Shown piece after piece: positions 44,044 through 56,788 of a DNA stretch of 64,000 nucleotides. Made by a program: the position numbers and the translations under genes. The DNA comes from Pigmentiphaga litoralis (GTDB lineage Bacteria > Pseudomonadota > Gammaproteobacteria > Burkholderiales > Burkholderiaceae_B). The stretch's first letter is position 1. Each line of letters begins with the position of its first letter. The notes beneath the pieces were generated by a model. It saw only the letters and a program-made list of their open reading frames with translations, made no database searches and had not been told where the DNA came from. The DNA lies in contig NZ_JACCBP010000001.1 in assembly GCF_013408655.1 (NCBI RefSeq), positions 4,154,001-4,218,000 on the forward strand, given 5' to 3'.

Positions 44044-45000
44044 TTAATTATGATCGGCGGTATAGCGATCGATGATATCCGGGTCACTACCCATGTCATC
44101 CGGGGGCGATTCACCGGCCAGCGGGCGCGCGTTCATGTGATCGGCCAGCATTTCGATGAACAAGGACGTCGCGGTGTTGATCGGGCGGCGAGGATGGGTG
44201 ACGCAGGCGATTTGCCTGACCGGTGTCGGATCGACAATACGGCGCACATGGACTGCACGATCCGCGAGCCGATTGCTGGCGGCGCTGCGCGGCAGAACCG
44301 CGTACATGCCGGTCGCGGCAATCAGCTTGACGGTCGTGATCATGGAATCGACTTCCACCGCCGGGGTAATCGTCAGCTTGAGCGATTGGGCATAGTCGTC
44401 CAGGATCCGCCGCAATACGTGCTGGCGCGTCGTGGTCACCAGGGGCAGGGCAGCCAGGTCGGCAAATGCAATCGGCGACCACGGCGGAGTGCCATCCGGC
44501 GGACCCAGCAGCACCATCTCTTCATCGCCGATGGCTTCGACATTCAACGTCAGCGGCTGGCGGGGCATATCCACGATCGCCGCATCGATCTGCCCGGTCG
44601 ACACCCACTCCAGCAAACGCCCATTCGAGACGCTGACCCGCACTTTCGGGTAGGTACGGGCGAATTCCGTGAGCGTTTCGGACAATACCCCTTCTGCCAG
44701 CGAGGTAATCATGCCGATGGTGACCTGGCCGGTGATCTCGCCATCGCGGCACAGCATCTGTTCGCGGGCGTGGGCAAAGTCACGCATCAGCGGCAGGTAG
44801 AGCTGGTACATGCGGTGGGCGGCGTCGGTGGGCTCCATCCCGCGCGGACTGCGCGTGAAGAGGGGCTGGCCCAGTTCTTCTTCCAGCTTGGCGATCTGGA
44901 CGCTGAGCGCCGGCTGGACCACGTGGACGCGTCGCGCGGCCCGGGTGACCGATCCTTCTTCGAACAGACAAATGAAGTATTGGATCTGGCGGAACTCCAC
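44044..45000 (-). CDS. LysR family transcriptional regulator
   Basis: From GTG 45000 the protein has 318 residues; GGAG six bases upstream supports it over TTG 45006. The helix-turn-helix region reads EFRQIQYFICLFEEGSVTRA, then VVQPALSVQIAKLEEELGQPLFTRSPRGMEPTD. The effector domain covers residues ~92-290. It is divergent from the ATP synthase operon. It probably controls the downstream Bug/Pht5-like genes. GTTGATTATCAAC at 45119-45131 lies in the divergent gap and could be its site. Confidence 0.9.
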   Translation of the reverse strand: MEFRQIQYFICLFEEGSVTRAARRVHVVQPALSVQIAKLEEELGQPLFTRSPRGMEPTDAAHRMYQLYLPLMRDFAHAREQMLCRDGEITGQVTIGMITSLAEGVLSETLTEFARTYPKVRVSVSNGRLLEWVSTGQIDAAIVDMPRQPLTLNVEAIGDEEMVLLGPPDGTPPWSPIAFADLAALPLVTTTRQHVLRRILDDYAQSLKLTITPAVEVDSMITTVKLIAATGMYAVLPRSAASNRLADRAVHVRRIVDPTPVRQIACVTHPRRPINTATSLFIEMLADHMNARPLAGESPPDDMGSDPDIIDRYTADHN

Positions 45001-45118
45001 AATCAACTCCGATGAACAACTTTAGGGCATCATGTCGGCCACTCAGCGGATTGTCAGGTGGACGCCACACAAGCCGCGTGGTTATTGAGGGGCTTACTCA
45101 ACAAGATCCACGCAGTTG

Positions 45119-45131
45119 GTTGATTATCAAC
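45119..45131. promoter_or_regulatory. Short palindrome between lysR and the atp promoter
   Basis: GTTGAT-T-ATCAAC, perfect 6-bp arms, 19 bp before the atp -35 element. It could be a LysR half-site or an atp operator; there is no direct evidence for either. Confidence 0.3.
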
Positions 45132-45149
45132 GACTTTTAAGAACTTGGT

Positions 45150-45178
45150 TTGATCGCTGAACAAGTTCCCGCTATACT
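45150..45178 (+). promoter_or_regulatory. Promoter of the ATP synthase operon
   Basis: TTGATC (-35, 45150-45155), 17-bp spacer, TATACT (-10, 45173-45178). It predicts a leader of about 230 nt before atpI. No other promoter as good was noticed before atpB. The rest of the 413-bp gap (45001-45413) shows no gene. Confidence 0.65.
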
Positions 45179-45413
45179 CTTTGGGTTTGCCGAAGTAAAT
45201 GTAGTTGGATAGGGGGCACTCACAATGCCCTTGCCTGGTGCCTTGCGGTTACCGATTGAAGTCAACTTTAGCGCCGGTCTGGTGCGGAACTGCAGCTAAC
45301 AGCGTGCTGAAAAGCGCCGGATGGCTGGACAGATCCCCAGGCCCCGAGCAGCAGGGTTGATGGAAAGCGGTCTGCGCAAGGTCGACAACAAGGCAGGGGA
45401 AGTGAGGACGAGG

Positions 45414-46073
45414 ATGGACCAGAGCAAATCAAGCAACGCTGGCCGGATCGGTGATACCCGGGCGCAAGACGCCGAGGTAGAACATACCCGGGCGGAAGAC
45501 GCCCAGGTAGGAAACACCACGGGGAATCCCAGGTATTTCGGTCCGGACGAAGTGGATGCGCGTTGGCCACCATCCTGGAAAGACGAAGAGTCGGCAAACA
45601 GTACGGCGCCGGGCGGCACGGATGCATCACACCGTGCGGCAGACGCCAGTGAACCGGTCCGGTTTACCGAATCGGAGCGCGCAGCGCAGCGAAAGGCGGC
45701 CATCCGGGGGCTGTTCAACGCCGTTGCCGTGCAGATGGCAGTCAGTATCGCCGTGGCGCTGGTCGCCCTGGTGGTCGCAGGCGCCAGCGCGGGGGTTTCG
45801 GCCCTGATCGGCGCGGCGGTCTATGCCATCCCCAACGCCTTGTTCGCATTCAGGCTTATCGTGAGTGTTAACAAGCCGGGTGGGGCCAATCCCGTAACGT
45901 TTTTCCTGGGTGAGTTCTTCAAGATCGCATTCGCGGGGCTGCTGATTGTCGCGGCCGCCAGCGTGGGTCATGAAGTGCTCGTCTGGCCGGCGTTTCTGGC
46001 GGGTCTGATCTTCGCGCTGAAAAGCCAGTGGCTTGCCCTGGCGTTTGGACGCAGAGACCCACAAGGCGCCTGA
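45414..46073 (+). CDS. atpI: ATP synthase subunit I (AtpI), with long hydrophilic N-terminus
   Basis: From ATG 45414 the protein has ~219 residues; GAGG six bases upstream favours it over ATG 45321. The C-terminal ~130 residues carry four hydrophobic segments (FNAVAVQMAVSIAVALVALV, GVSALIGAAVYAIPNALFAF, FFLGEFFKIAFAGLLIVAAA, ALKSQWLALAFG) typical of AtpI, an assembly factor for the c-ring. The first ~90 residues are a charged, probably unstructured extension that includes a 30-bp tandem duplication (45454-45483, 45484-45513) encoding DTRAQDAEVE/HTRAEDAQVG. atpB follows 121 bp downstream. Confidence 0.82.
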   Translation: MDQSKSSNAGRIGDTRAQDAEVEHTRAEDAQVGNTTGNPRYFGPDEVDARWPPSWKDEESANSTAPGGTDASHRAADASEPVRFTESERAAQRKAAIRGLFNAVAVQMAVSIAVALVALVVAGASAGVSALIGAAVYAIPNALFAFRLIVSVNKPGGANPVTFFLGEFFKIAFAGLLIVAAASVGHEVLVWPAFLAGLIFALKSQWLALAFGRRDPQGA

Positions 46074-46194
46074 ACGTCAGGGTTGAACCACCCCATTCAG
46101 CACCACCCTATGCAGTACTGACCTGGCATTTGCCGCCAGGTTCAAGACAAGCACCGTATTTTCGTAAATCTGGTCGTAGGATCGAAACCCCATC

Positions 46195-47061
46195 ATGGCT
46201 TCCACCGCAGCGCCGACCGCATCCGAGTACATCGTCCATCACCTTGGACACTTGAACAGCACCGGTCATAAACAAAGCGTCATTGCCGACTTTTCCATCG
46301 TCAATTACGACACCTTGTTCTGGTCCATCTCGATGGGCGTGCTTGCCTGCTTCGTGATGTGGCTGGGTGCGCGCCGCGCCGCGTCGGGCGTGCCCGGCAA
46401 GATGCAGGCCGCCATCGAAATGCTGGTCGAGATGGTCGACGAGCAGGCCAAGAACATCGTGCACAACGAAGTGTCGCGCCGTTTCGTCGCGCCGCTGGCC
46501 CTGACCGTGTTCCTCTGGATCATCCTGATGAACACGCTGGACTTGCTGCCGGTCGACCTGCCGCACTACATCATCAACGCGCTGGGCTGGGGTGAAGCCA
46601 TTCACTACCACCGCATCGTCCCGACCGCCGACCTGAACGCAACCATCGGCATGTCGTTCGGCGTGCTGCTGCTGATGCTGTATTACGGCCTGAAGATCAA
46701 GACCCCGGGCGGGTTCGTGAAAGAGCTGTTCACCGCGCCGTTCCACGCGCACGGTATCGGCGCCGTCATCCTGGCCCCGGCGAACTTCCTGCTGAACATC
46801 ATCGAATACGCAGCAAAGACCGTGTCCCTGGGCATGCGGTTGTTCGGCAACATGTTTGCCGGCGAATTGATTTTCATGCTGATCGCACTCCTGGGCGGTG
46901 CCTGGGCCGGATGGAACGCTCAAAGCGTCGTCCTGGGCGTCGGCCATCTGTTGGCAGGTTCGGTCTGGGCGATCTTCCACATCCTGATCGTGCTGTTGCA
47001 AGCCTTTATCTTCATGATGCTGACGCTGGTGTATGTCGGCCAGGCTCACGAAGGGCACTAA
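46195..47061 (+). CDS. atpB: F0F1 ATP synthase subunit a
   Basis: This 288-residue integral membrane protein forms the proton half-channels beside the c-ring. [13 protein letters not shown] opens the protein. [16 protein letters not shown] and the final helices follow. [20 protein letters not shown] carries the essential arginine at R215. The chain ends with [17 protein letters not shown]. It is the first structural gene after atpI. Confidence 0.97.
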   Translation: MASTAAPTASEYIVHHLGHLNSTGHKQSVIADFSIVNYDTLFWSISMGVLACFVMWLGARRAASGVPGKMQAAIEMLVEMVDEQAKNIVHNEVSRRFVAPLALTVFLWIILMNTLDLLPVDLPHYIINALGWGEAIHYHRIVPTADLNATIGMSFGVLLLMLYYGLKIKTPGGFVKELFTAPFHAHGIGAVILAPANFLLNIIEYAAKTVSLGMRLFGNMFAGELIFMLIALLGGAWAGWNAQSVVLGVGHLLAGSVWAIFHILIVLLQAFIFMMLTLVYVGQAHEGH

Positions 47062-47099
47062 AGGAATCGTCGGCGGGGTGCGTGTTCCGGCCTCGCTGA

Positions 47100-47417
<318 letters not shown>

Positions 47418-47503
47418 GCCTCAACTTCGACATGACCGCTCCGTGGTGCCAGGCCTAGTTGCCTGCACCAGGGATGATGTTCTTTTCCGAAGAGGGAAAT
47501 ACC

Positions 47504-47974
47504 GTGAATCTGAACGCGACACTGATCTTCCAGACGCTGGTGTTTTTCGTCCTGGCCCTCTTTACGATGAAATTCGTATGGCCGCCGTTGATGAAAGCCA
47601 TCGAAGAGCGTCAGTTGAAGATTGCGGAAGGCCTCGCCGCCGCTGAGAAAGGCAAGGCTGATCTCGCGCAGGCCCAGGCCCGCGTAGGTCAGGTGGAAGC
47701 GTCTGCCAAGGCTGACAACCAGACTCGTCTGGCTCAAGCTGAAAAGCAGGCTGCTGCACTGATCGAACAAGCCAGGAAGGACGCTGAACTCGAACGCGCC
47801 CGGATCCTGGAGCAAGCGAAGCAGGATGCGCAGCAAGAAGCGCAACGTGCCCGCGACAGCCTCCGCGATGCGGTGGCCGCACTGGCAATCAAAGGCGCCG
47901 AGGAAATCCTCAAGCGCGAAGTGAACGCCCAGACGCATGCCGAGATGCTCGGCCGGCTCAAGGCGCAGCTTTAA
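47504..47974 (+). CDS. atpF: F0F1 ATP synthase subunit b
   Basis: This 156-residue protein starts with GTG 47504 (AGAGG upstream); the residues [28 protein letters not shown] match the family start, whereas the longer open frame does not. One N-terminal membrane helix is followed by a long Ala/Lys/Gln/Glu-rich coiled coil that forms the peripheral stalk and ends in [21 protein letters not shown]. Confidence 0.96.
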   Translation: MNLNATLIFQTLVFFVLALFTMKFVWPPLMKAIEERQLKIAEGLAAAEKGKADLAQAQARVGQVEASAKADNQTRLAQAEKQAAALIEQARKDAELERARILEQAKQDAQQEAQRARDSLRDAVAALAIKGAEEILKREVNAQTHAEMLGRLKAQL

Positions 47975-48060
47975 AAAAGAACCCGCGCGGACGCACGCCA
48001 TGGCGTGCGCCTCGCGTTTGCGAATCACCTCGCTAACCGTATCAGGCATCGAGAGCCAAC

Positions 48061-48600
48061 ATGGCTGAACTGTCCACCATCGCCCGGCCCTACGCTGAAG
48101 CGCTGTTCGGCGTCGCCCGTGCAGATAGCGCAGGCTTGACCGCTTGGGCCGAACTGGTCGCCGAGATGGCGCAGGCCGCGTCGCACCCCGACGTGCGCAG
48201 CGCCGTCGCCGATCCTCAATTCGACAGCGCGCAACGCGTCGAATTGTTTGCGTCGACCTTGAAGACGCCCCTGTCGATCGATGCGCGCAATTTCCTTGCG
48301 TTGCTGGTCGAGAACGGTCGTCTGCTGTTGTTGCCGGAAATCGCATCCGAGTTCCTGTGGCTCAAGAACCGCCACCAGGGCGAAGCCGATGCTGAAATCG
48401 TCAGCGCGTTTCCGCTGGCCGACGCTCAGGTGGCCGAATTGGTCGCCGGGCTGGAAAAGAAATTCGGCGTGAAAATCAAACCCGTGGTTAGCGTCGATGC
48501 ATCGTTGATTGGCGGTGTGCGCGTGGCAGTGGGTGATCAGGTGCTCGATACGTCCGTGCGTGCGCAGCTTGATCGTATGCGCGACGCTCTAGTCGCATAG
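48061..48600 (+). CDS. atpH: F0F1 ATP synthase subunit delta
   Basis: This 179-residue protein contains [22 protein letters not shown] at the N-terminus and [34 protein letters not shown] at the C-terminus, the two conserved ends of the delta (OSCP) subunit that joins stalk b to the alpha3-beta3 head. It is between atpF and atpA in the canonical order. Confidence 0.96.
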   Translation: MAELSTIARPYAEALFGVARADSAGLTAWAELVAEMAQAASHPDVRSAVADPQFDSAQRVELFASTLKTPLSIDARNFLALLVENGRLLLLPEIASEFLWLKNRHQGEADAEIVSAFPLADAQVAELVAGLEKKFGVKIKPVVSVDASLIGGVRVAVGDQVLDTSVRAQLDRMRDALVA

Positions 48601-48654
48601 TCGGTCGCTGCGTTCAACTGAACCGCACCGAGAGAAAGGATTCCAGGAGTCAAT

Positions 48655-50196
<1,542 letters not shown>

Positions 50197-50252
50197 AGCG
50201 GGATTCTTGGGGCGCATAGCTTGCGTCCCTAATCACTGACAGGGGAAGACAC

Positions 50253-51131
50253 ATGCCCGGAATCAAGGAAATCCGTACCAAGATCAAGAGCGTGCAAAAC
50301 ACGCGCAAGATCACGAAGGCGATGGAAATGGTCGCCGCGTCCAAAATGCGCAAGGCGCAGGAACGGATGCGTGCGGCTCGCCCATACGCCGACAAGGTGC
50401 GCAACATTGCTGCGCACATGGCTCAGGCCAACCCCGATTACGAGCACCCGTTTCTTGCCCGTCGCGATGACATCAAGGCCGCTGGCCTGATCGTCGTCAC
50501 GACCGACAAGGGACTGTGCGGCGCGTTGAACACCAACGTGCTGCGCGCGGTGCTTGCACGCTTGAAAGAGTTCCAGGCCAAGGGCATCAAGCCGCAAACC
50601 ACTGCCATCGGCAACAAGGGTGCGAACCTGCTGTCCCGTGTGAATGCCAATGTCGTGTCGCAAGTGGTCCAGCTGGGCGATGCGCCCAACCTGGAACGCC
50701 TGATCGGCGCGATCAAGGTGCAGCTCGACGCGTATGCCGAGGGCAAGGTGGATGTGGTGTACATCGCGTACAACCGCTTCATCAACACCATGCGGCAGGA
50801 ACCGGTGGTCGAGCAGTTGCTGCCTTTGTCGGCGGACCGCTTCGAACAGAGCGAGGCCGAAAAGCGGGCCTACTCGTGGGACTACATCTATGAACCCGAC
50901 GCACAGTCGGTCATCGATGAACTCCTGCTGCGCTACGTCGAAGCCCTGGTGTTCCAGGCCGTTGCCGAAAACATGGCGTCCGAGCAGTCGGCGCGGATGG
51001 TGGCAATGAAGGCTGCATCGGACAACGCCAAGAAGGTGATCGGCGATCTGCAACTGGTCTACAACAAGACCCGTCAGGCAGCCATCACCAAAGAAATTTC
51101 GGAAATCGTGGGTGGCGCGGCGGCCGTTTAA
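50253..51131 (+). CDS. atpG: F0F1 ATP synthase subunit gamma
   Basis: This 292-residue protein is the central rotor shaft. The N-terminal helix [35 protein letters not shown] and the C-terminal helix [45 protein letters not shown] form its coiled coil, with the Rossmann-like domain between. The sequence [11 protein letters not shown] is a further family mark. Confidence 0.97.
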   Translation: MPGIKEIRTKIKSVQNTRKITKAMEMVAASKMRKAQERMRAARPYADKVRNIAAHMAQANPDYEHPFLARRDDIKAAGLIVVTTDKGLCGALNTNVLRAVLARLKEFQAKGIKPQTTAIGNKGANLLSRVNANVVSQVVQLGDAPNLERLIGAIKVQLDAYAEGKVDVVYIAYNRFINTMRQEPVVEQLLPLSADRFEQSEAEKRAYSWDYIYEPDAQSVIDELLLRYVEALVFQAVAENMASEQSARMVAMKAASDNAKKVIGDLQLVYNKTRQAAITKEISEIVGGAAAV

Positions 51132-52595
<1,464 letters not shown>

Positions 52596-52627
52596 GGATT
52601 TTTTCGGCACCTCTCTGAAGGGATCTT

Positions 52628-53047
52628 ATGGCAACTTTACATGTTGACGTGGTCAGTGCGGAAGCCTCGATCTTCTCGGGCGAGGCGAAGTTTGTCTCGC
52701 TGCCCGGTGAAGCAGGCGAGCTCGGGATTCTGCCCGGCCACACGCCGCTGATCTCGCGCATCCGTCCGGGTACCGTGCGGATCTCGCGCACCGATGGCAC
52801 CGAAGAAGACATCTTCGTGGCTGGCGGCCTGCTCGAGATTCAGCCGGGTGTCGTGACGGTGCTTGCCGACACGGCGATCCGCAGCGGCGAGCTGGACGAA
52901 GCGAAAGCGACCAAGGCGCGTGCCCAGGCGGAAGAAGCCCTGCGCAACGCCAAGGACAAGGCCGAGATTGCTGTGGTCGAAGCCGAGCTGGCCATGCTGG
53001 CAGCTCAGCTGGCGGCGATCCGCAAGCTGCGTGGCAATCGCAACTGA
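52628..53047 (+). CDS. atpC: F0F1 ATP synthase subunit epsilon
   Basis: This 139-residue protein has the N-terminal beta sandwich ([39 protein letters not shown]) followed by the C-terminal two-helix hairpin that can inhibit ATP hydrolysis ([20 protein letters not shown]). It is the last gene of the atp operon, ahead of a hairpin terminator. Confidence 0.96.
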   Translation: MATLHVDVVSAEASIFSGEAKFVSLPGEAGELGILPGHTPLISRIRPGTVRISRTDGTEEDIFVAGGLLEIQPGVVTVLADTAIRSGELDEAKATKARAQAEEALRNAKDKAEIAVVEAELAMLAAQLAAIRKLRGNRN

Positions 53048-53127
53048 TCTGCGTGGTGCATCCCCGTCGTAGGTGACGGGTCCGCGTCGTGCGGCTGGTG
53101 GTCCACAGTCGGCGGCGCGGAAGAAAG

Positions 53128-53173
53128 AACGGTCGTACCGGGGTGGAGACACTTTGGGACGGCCGTTTTTTTT
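53128..53173 (+). terminator. Rho-independent terminator of the atp operon
   Basis: AACGGTCGT (53128-53136) pairs with ACGGCCGTT (53159-53167), with one G-U pair, and eight T follow (53166-53173). The loop is long, 22 bases. It sits 80 bp past atpC, next to the convergent MBL gene. Confidence 0.65.
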
Positions 53174-53186
53174 CGCCTGGAAGGCG

Positions 53187-54209
53187 CTACCAGCGCAGGC
53201 TGAATCTTCCGCCGTGTTCACCAATCTTGCAGCAGTGCGGTTCCGGAAAATGCGCCGGGAACAACCACGCGTCGCGTGCCGCGCAGTCTTGCAGGACGGC
53301 CAGCCGGACCTGCAGCGCCAGCGCCGGGTCTTCATCGAATACCGAACATAAGGTCGGATGGGGCACCTGGATCGGGTGATGGATCACGTCGCCCGAGAAG
53401 ACGCCTTCCTCCGCACCCGACTTCAGCCGAATGGTGACGTGGCCCGGCGTGTGGCCATACGCGGCCTCGACGCGCATCAGGTTGTCGAGATCGAATCCAT
53501 CGTCCACTTCCTGCACCAGGCCGGCTTCGAGCACCGGCAGGATGCTGTCGTCGAACACGTTGTCGTTGATCGGCCGCGGGACATGACCGTGGATGCGGGG
53601 GTCCCACCGGGCCAGTTCCTTCCGCGAAAACAGGTAGCGCGCATTCGGAAAGGTCGGCACCCAGCGGCCGCTGGCGTCGAGCCGCGTGTTCCAGCCGACG
53701 TGGTCTGCGTGCAGGTGCGTGCACATGACGAAGTCGATGTCTTCGGGCGCGGCGCCCGCGGCGTTCAGGCGGTCCAGCCAGGGTTCGTTGCGCTGGTGGA
53801 AGCGGTCGATGCTGGGCCGGGTCTTGTGGTTGCCGATGCAGCTGTCCACCAGGATGGTGTGGCGGTCGGTGCGGACCAGCCAGCTATGGATGCTGGTGCG
53901 CAGCTGATTCGCCACCGGGTCGTAGTAGCCGGGGGCGAGCCAGGCCATCTCGGCGGACAGATGCTCGGGCGTAATGGCAGGGAACATGGCGGCGGGCGGA
54001 AAGCCCAGGCCAAGGAAGTCCTCGACCCGGGTGATGCGCGCGGCGCCCAGCTGGATGACCCGTGGGCGGGAGGGGGGCTCGCCGGGCACCCCGTGGCCAC
54101 CATGGCCCCCATGCCCACCATGCCCACCATGCCCACCATGCACCCCATTCACCCGATGCACCCCCTGCACCCCACGCTCCCCATGGCGGAGGTCCGGACG
54201 GGACGTCAT
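53187..54209 (-). CDS. MBL-fold metallo-hydrolase with Gly-His repeat N-terminus
   Basis: From ATG 54209 the protein has 340 residues, starting 13 bp after the stop of the dioxygenase-like gene. The metallo-beta-lactamase motif CTHLHADHVGWNT, the later GHTPGHVTIRL and FSGDVIHHP supply the dinuclear zinc ligands. Lactonases and other hydrolases share this fold. Residues ~22-38 are a Gly-His tract made by a 9-bp tandem repeat (GVHGGHGGHGGHGGHGGHG). The conserved part begins only at VIQLGAARITRVEDFLGLG. The cluster context suggests hydrolysis of a ring-cleavage product or an amide, which is inference. Confidence 0.87.
   Translation of the reverse strand: MTSRPDLRHGERGVQGVHRVNGVHGGHGGHGGHGGHGGHGVPGEPPSRPRVIQLGAARITRVEDFLGLGFPPAAMFPAITPEHLSAEMAWLAPGYYDPVANQLRTSIHSWLVRTDRHTILVDSCIGNHKTRPSIDRFHQRNEPWLDRLNAAGAAPEDIDFVMCTHLHADHVGWNTRLDASGRWVPTFPNARYLFSRKELARWDPRIHGHVPRPINDNVFDDSILPVLEAGLVQEVDDGFDLDNLMRVEAAYGHTPGHVTIRLKSGAEEGVFSGDVIHHPIQVPHPTLCSVFDEDPALALQVRLAVLQDCAARDAWLFPAHFPEPHCCKIGEHGGRFSLRW
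54091..54162. repeat. 9-bp tandem repeat in the MBL gene 5' end
   Basis: Unit CCATGCCCA, about eight copies with variants (CCATGGCCC, CCATGCACC, CCATTCACC). Read on the minus strand it encodes the Gly-His-Gly tract; the period of nine keeps the frame. Confidence 0.75.
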
Positions 54210-54222
54210 GCCGCCCCCCGCG

Positions 54223-54741
54223 TCAGGTCGATTCAGGCGCGGGCATGACGGTGCCGCAGGCCTTGCAGGTGCGGAATTCTTCGCTCTCGAAGAAATTGCG
54301 GTAGGCCTTGGATACCGGATCGGCGTTGTAGTCGGCGACCGTAAAGCTTTCTTCGTGCAGCGGGTGATCGCACTTCTGGCAGAACCACTGGAAGCGATCG
54401 ATCTCGCCCTTCTGCCGCGCGCGTTCCTGCACCAGCAGGTAGGCATCGGGCGGGAAGCGGGGCGAGTGCGGGATGCCGGCGGGGGTGTAGATCACGGCGC
54501 CTTCTTTCAGCACGGCAATCTCTTCCTTGCCGTCGGCGGTGCGGTAGTGCAGGTTCATCTCTCCCTTGATCATGTACATCATTTCGTCGCTGGGATTAAT
54601 GTGAAATTCGCTGCGGTACTCGCGGCCACGGGCGACGAACACGAGCGATTCGGGGGCCTGCCACAGCACGCTGACGCGTTTGCCGGTGGCACTGAGTTTT
54701 TCGCCTTCCTTCAGAAGGTCGACGATGGGCATCTGGAACAT
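54223..54741 (-). CDS. 3-hydroxyanthranilate 3,4-dioxygenase-like cupin
   Basis: This 172-residue protein keeps all key residues of bacterial 3-hydroxyanthranilate dioxygenase: iron ligands H47, E53 and H92 (FHINPSDEMMYMIKGEM, GIPHSPRFP); substrate-contacting R43, R95 and E106; and the C-terminal rubredoxin-like iron site C121, C124, C159, C162 (WFCQKCDHP, TCKACGTVMP). It opens the ring of 3-hydroxyanthranilate or a close 2-aminophenol analogue. AGGAG lies six bases before ATG 54741. It sits between the RidA-like and MBL genes. The narrow substrate is not proven. Confidence 0.85.
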   Translation of the reverse strand: MFQMPIVDLLKEGEKLSATGKRVSVLWQAPESLVFVARGREYRSEFHINPSDEMMYMIKGEMNLHYRTADGKEEIAVLKEGAVIYTPAGIPHSPRFPPDAYLLVQERARQKGEIDRFQWFCQKCDHPLHEESFTVADYNADPVSKAYRNFFESEEFRTCKACGTVMPAPEST

Positions 54742-54861
54742 GGTGGTCTCCTAGGTGGGGAGCGGATGGCATCGAAGGATGCCGACGTGGGTCGTCATCG
54801 GGCGATGTCATGACAGGACATGACGACAGCGTGCGGCGTCGGCGTCGCGTTGAAGCGGGAG

Positions 54862-55266
54862 TCAGCCAAGATAGGCCACGCAGTCGATCTCGACCTTGAC
54901 CCCCTTGCGATGCGGCGTGCCGCCGATGCAGGTGCGGGTCACTTTTTCGCCATTCATGAAGTCGCGGAAGGCTTCGTTGAAGGCGGGGAAGTCGGTGGTG
55001 TCGCGCAGGCAGACCCGCATGTTGACGACCTGCGCCAGCGTGGCGCCGCCAGCATCGAGCACCGCCACCAGATTCGTCAGCGTACGTCGGGTCTGCTCAA
55101 CAATGTCGTCGGACACGACTTCACGCGTGGCCGGATCGAGCGGGCCCTGGCCCGACACGTACAGGAAGTCGCCCGCGCGAATGGCCTGGGCGAGCGGCGA
55201 AGGTTTGCTGGCATCGGTGAACCCGGTGACCGGGGCCTGCGCGGACTGGACAAGAATCTTGGGCAT
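54862..55266 (-). CDS. RidA/YjgF family protein
   Basis: From ATG 55266 (AGGAG seven bases upstream) the protein has 134 residues. FLYVSGQGPLDPATREVV, NLVAVLDAGGATLAQVVNMRVCLRD and the C-terminal VKVEIDCVAYLG with its conserved Glu are typical. RidA proteins hydrolyse enamines or imines. Members next to 3-hydroxyanthranilate or 2-aminophenol dioxygenases act as 2-aminomuconate deaminases, which is a reasonable guess here. It is 10 bp downstream of the amidase gene. Confidence 0.88.
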   Translation of the reverse strand: MPKILVQSAQAPVTGFTDASKPSPLAQAIRAGDFLYVSGQGPLDPATREVVSDDIVEQTRRTLTNLVAVLDAGGATLAQVVNMRVCLRDTTDFPAFNEAFRDFMNGEKVTRTCIGGTPHRKGVKVEIDCVAYLG

Positions 55267-55276
55267 GCGGCGTCTC

Positions 55277-56776
55277 CTAGGAAGCGTGTGACGACTCGAG
55301 CTGCGCCCCGAAGGCGAGCACCTGGTCGTCATGGAATTTGCGGCCCACGATCTGCAGGCCGAAGGGCAGGCCGTGGGCCGTGCTGCCCAGTGGCAGGGCC
55401 AGCGCGGGCTGCTGGGTCAGGTTGAAGGGGAAGGCGTACGGGCTGCCCAGCAGCCAGTTGTGGGTGCGCGCGATATCAGCCGCCTTGGGATGACTGTCGG
55501 CGCACAGCTTGCCGATATCGAATGCGCCGCTGGATGCCGCCGGGGTCAGCAGCAGGTCGATGCGCGAGAACACGCGGGCCAGTTCGGCGGACGCTTCCCG
55601 CAGGCGGACGCGGCTGCGCACCAAGGTATCGGCGGATAGCGAGGCCCCGGCATCGAAGCAGGCTTGCAGGCGCGGATCGAATTGCGCGCGGGTGTGCACC
55701 GCCAGGGTCACGAAGGATTCGTGGATGCGGCTGAGCCACACGTTCCAGAAGTCGATGGCCAGCGCGGCCCAGTCGAAGCGGAAGGCATCGACGCGATAGC
55801 CTTGGGCGCGCAGCGATTCCACCTGCGCTTCGACAGCAGCGGCGATGGCGGGGTCCAGGCCCGCGTCGGGGCCGATGTCGATGCAATAGCCGAGGGCGGC
55901 GGCAGAAGCTGAGACGGCCGCAGTGCCGCCCGACGGTGCCGACGATCCCGCAGGCATTCCGTTTGATAGGGCGGCAGCGGCAGATCGCATCGGGCCGGTG
56001 CTGCCTGCAGCCGACGATCCTCTGCCTTCCTGGCCTGTCCTTGCCCGGGGATACATCGAATGCGGGTCCAGCGGATCCGCAACGCTCAGCACTTCCATGG
56101 CGATGCGGCAGTCTTCGACGGATCGCGTCAACGGCGTCAGGTGCGCGAATTCGGCAAACGCACTTTGCGGGCCGAGCGGGATCGCGCCAAAAGTGGGCTT
56201 GAATCCGACCAGGCCGCAGAACGACGCCGGGATGCGGATCGATCCGCCCGCGTCGCTGCCCAGCGCCAGCGGGCCCCATTGGCGGCCGATCTGCGCGGCC
56301 GCGCCGCAGCTGGATCCGCCGGGCGATTTGCCGAGCAGCGTCGGGTGCATCGTGACGCCGGTGGCCGTGGACTCCGAATTGGCGGCCCAGCCGAATTCCG
56401 ACGTGGTGGTCTTGCCGAAGAGCAGCGCGCCGCCTTCGCGCAGGCGCCGCACCGAGGGCGCATCGGCCGCCGCGGGGGCATCCGACGTGGCCGTCGATCC
56501 GCGCCGCGTGGGGTAGCCCGCCACGTCGATCAGGTCCTTGATCGACACGGGGATGCCATCGAGCGGACTCAAGGAAGCGCCCTGCCGGAAGCGTTCCGCC
56601 GATGCCTCGGCCATGGCGCGAGCGGCGGGCTTGTCGAGCACGCAAAAGGCATTGACCGGGTCGGAACCAATGGCATCGAACAGCGACTCGACCACGTCGA
56701 CCGGCGTCGTCGTCCCGGCGGCATAGGCCTCGCGCAACTGCGCGATGCTCAAGCGGTGCAGTCCGTTGGAAGGCAT
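55277..56776 (-). CDS. Amidase (amidase-signature family)
   Basis: This 499-residue protein has the Ser-cisSer-Lys triad: K80 in GIPVSIKDLIDVAGY, S155 in KSPGGSSCGAAAQ and S179 in LGSDAGGSIRIPASF. It hydrolyses a carboxylic amide. Residues ~250-295 are an unusual Ser/Ala/Gly-rich insertion (SSAAGSTGPMRSAAAALSNG). It begins 12 bp after the stop of the ABC receptor gene, so it belongs to the importer operon and could release an acid or amine from the imported substrate. Confidence 0.92.
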   Translation of the reverse strand: MPSNGLHRLSIAQLREAYAAGTTTPVDVVESLFDAIGSDPVNAFCVLDKPAARAMAEASAERFRQGASLSPLDGIPVSIKDLIDVAGYPTRRGSTATSDAPAAADAPSVRRLREGGALLFGKTTTSEFGWAANSESTATGVTMHPTLLGKSPGGSSCGAAAQIGRQWGPLALGSDAGGSIRIPASFCGLVGFKPTFGAIPLGPQSAFAEFAHLTPLTRSVEDCRIAMEVLSVADPLDPHSMYPRARTGQEGRGSSAAGSTGPMRSAAAALSNGMPAGSSAPSGGTAAVSASAAALGYCIDIGPDAGLDPAIAAAVEAQVESLRAQGYRVDAFRFDWAALAIDFWNVWLSRIHESFVTLAVHTRAQFDPRLQACFDAGASLSADTLVRSRVRLREASAELARVFSRIDLLLTPAASSGAFDIGKLCADSHPKAADIARTHNWLLGSPYAFPFNLTQQPALALPLGSTAHGLPFGLQIVGRKFHDDQVLAFGAQLESSHAS

Positions 56777-56788
56777 CGTGCGACCTCC

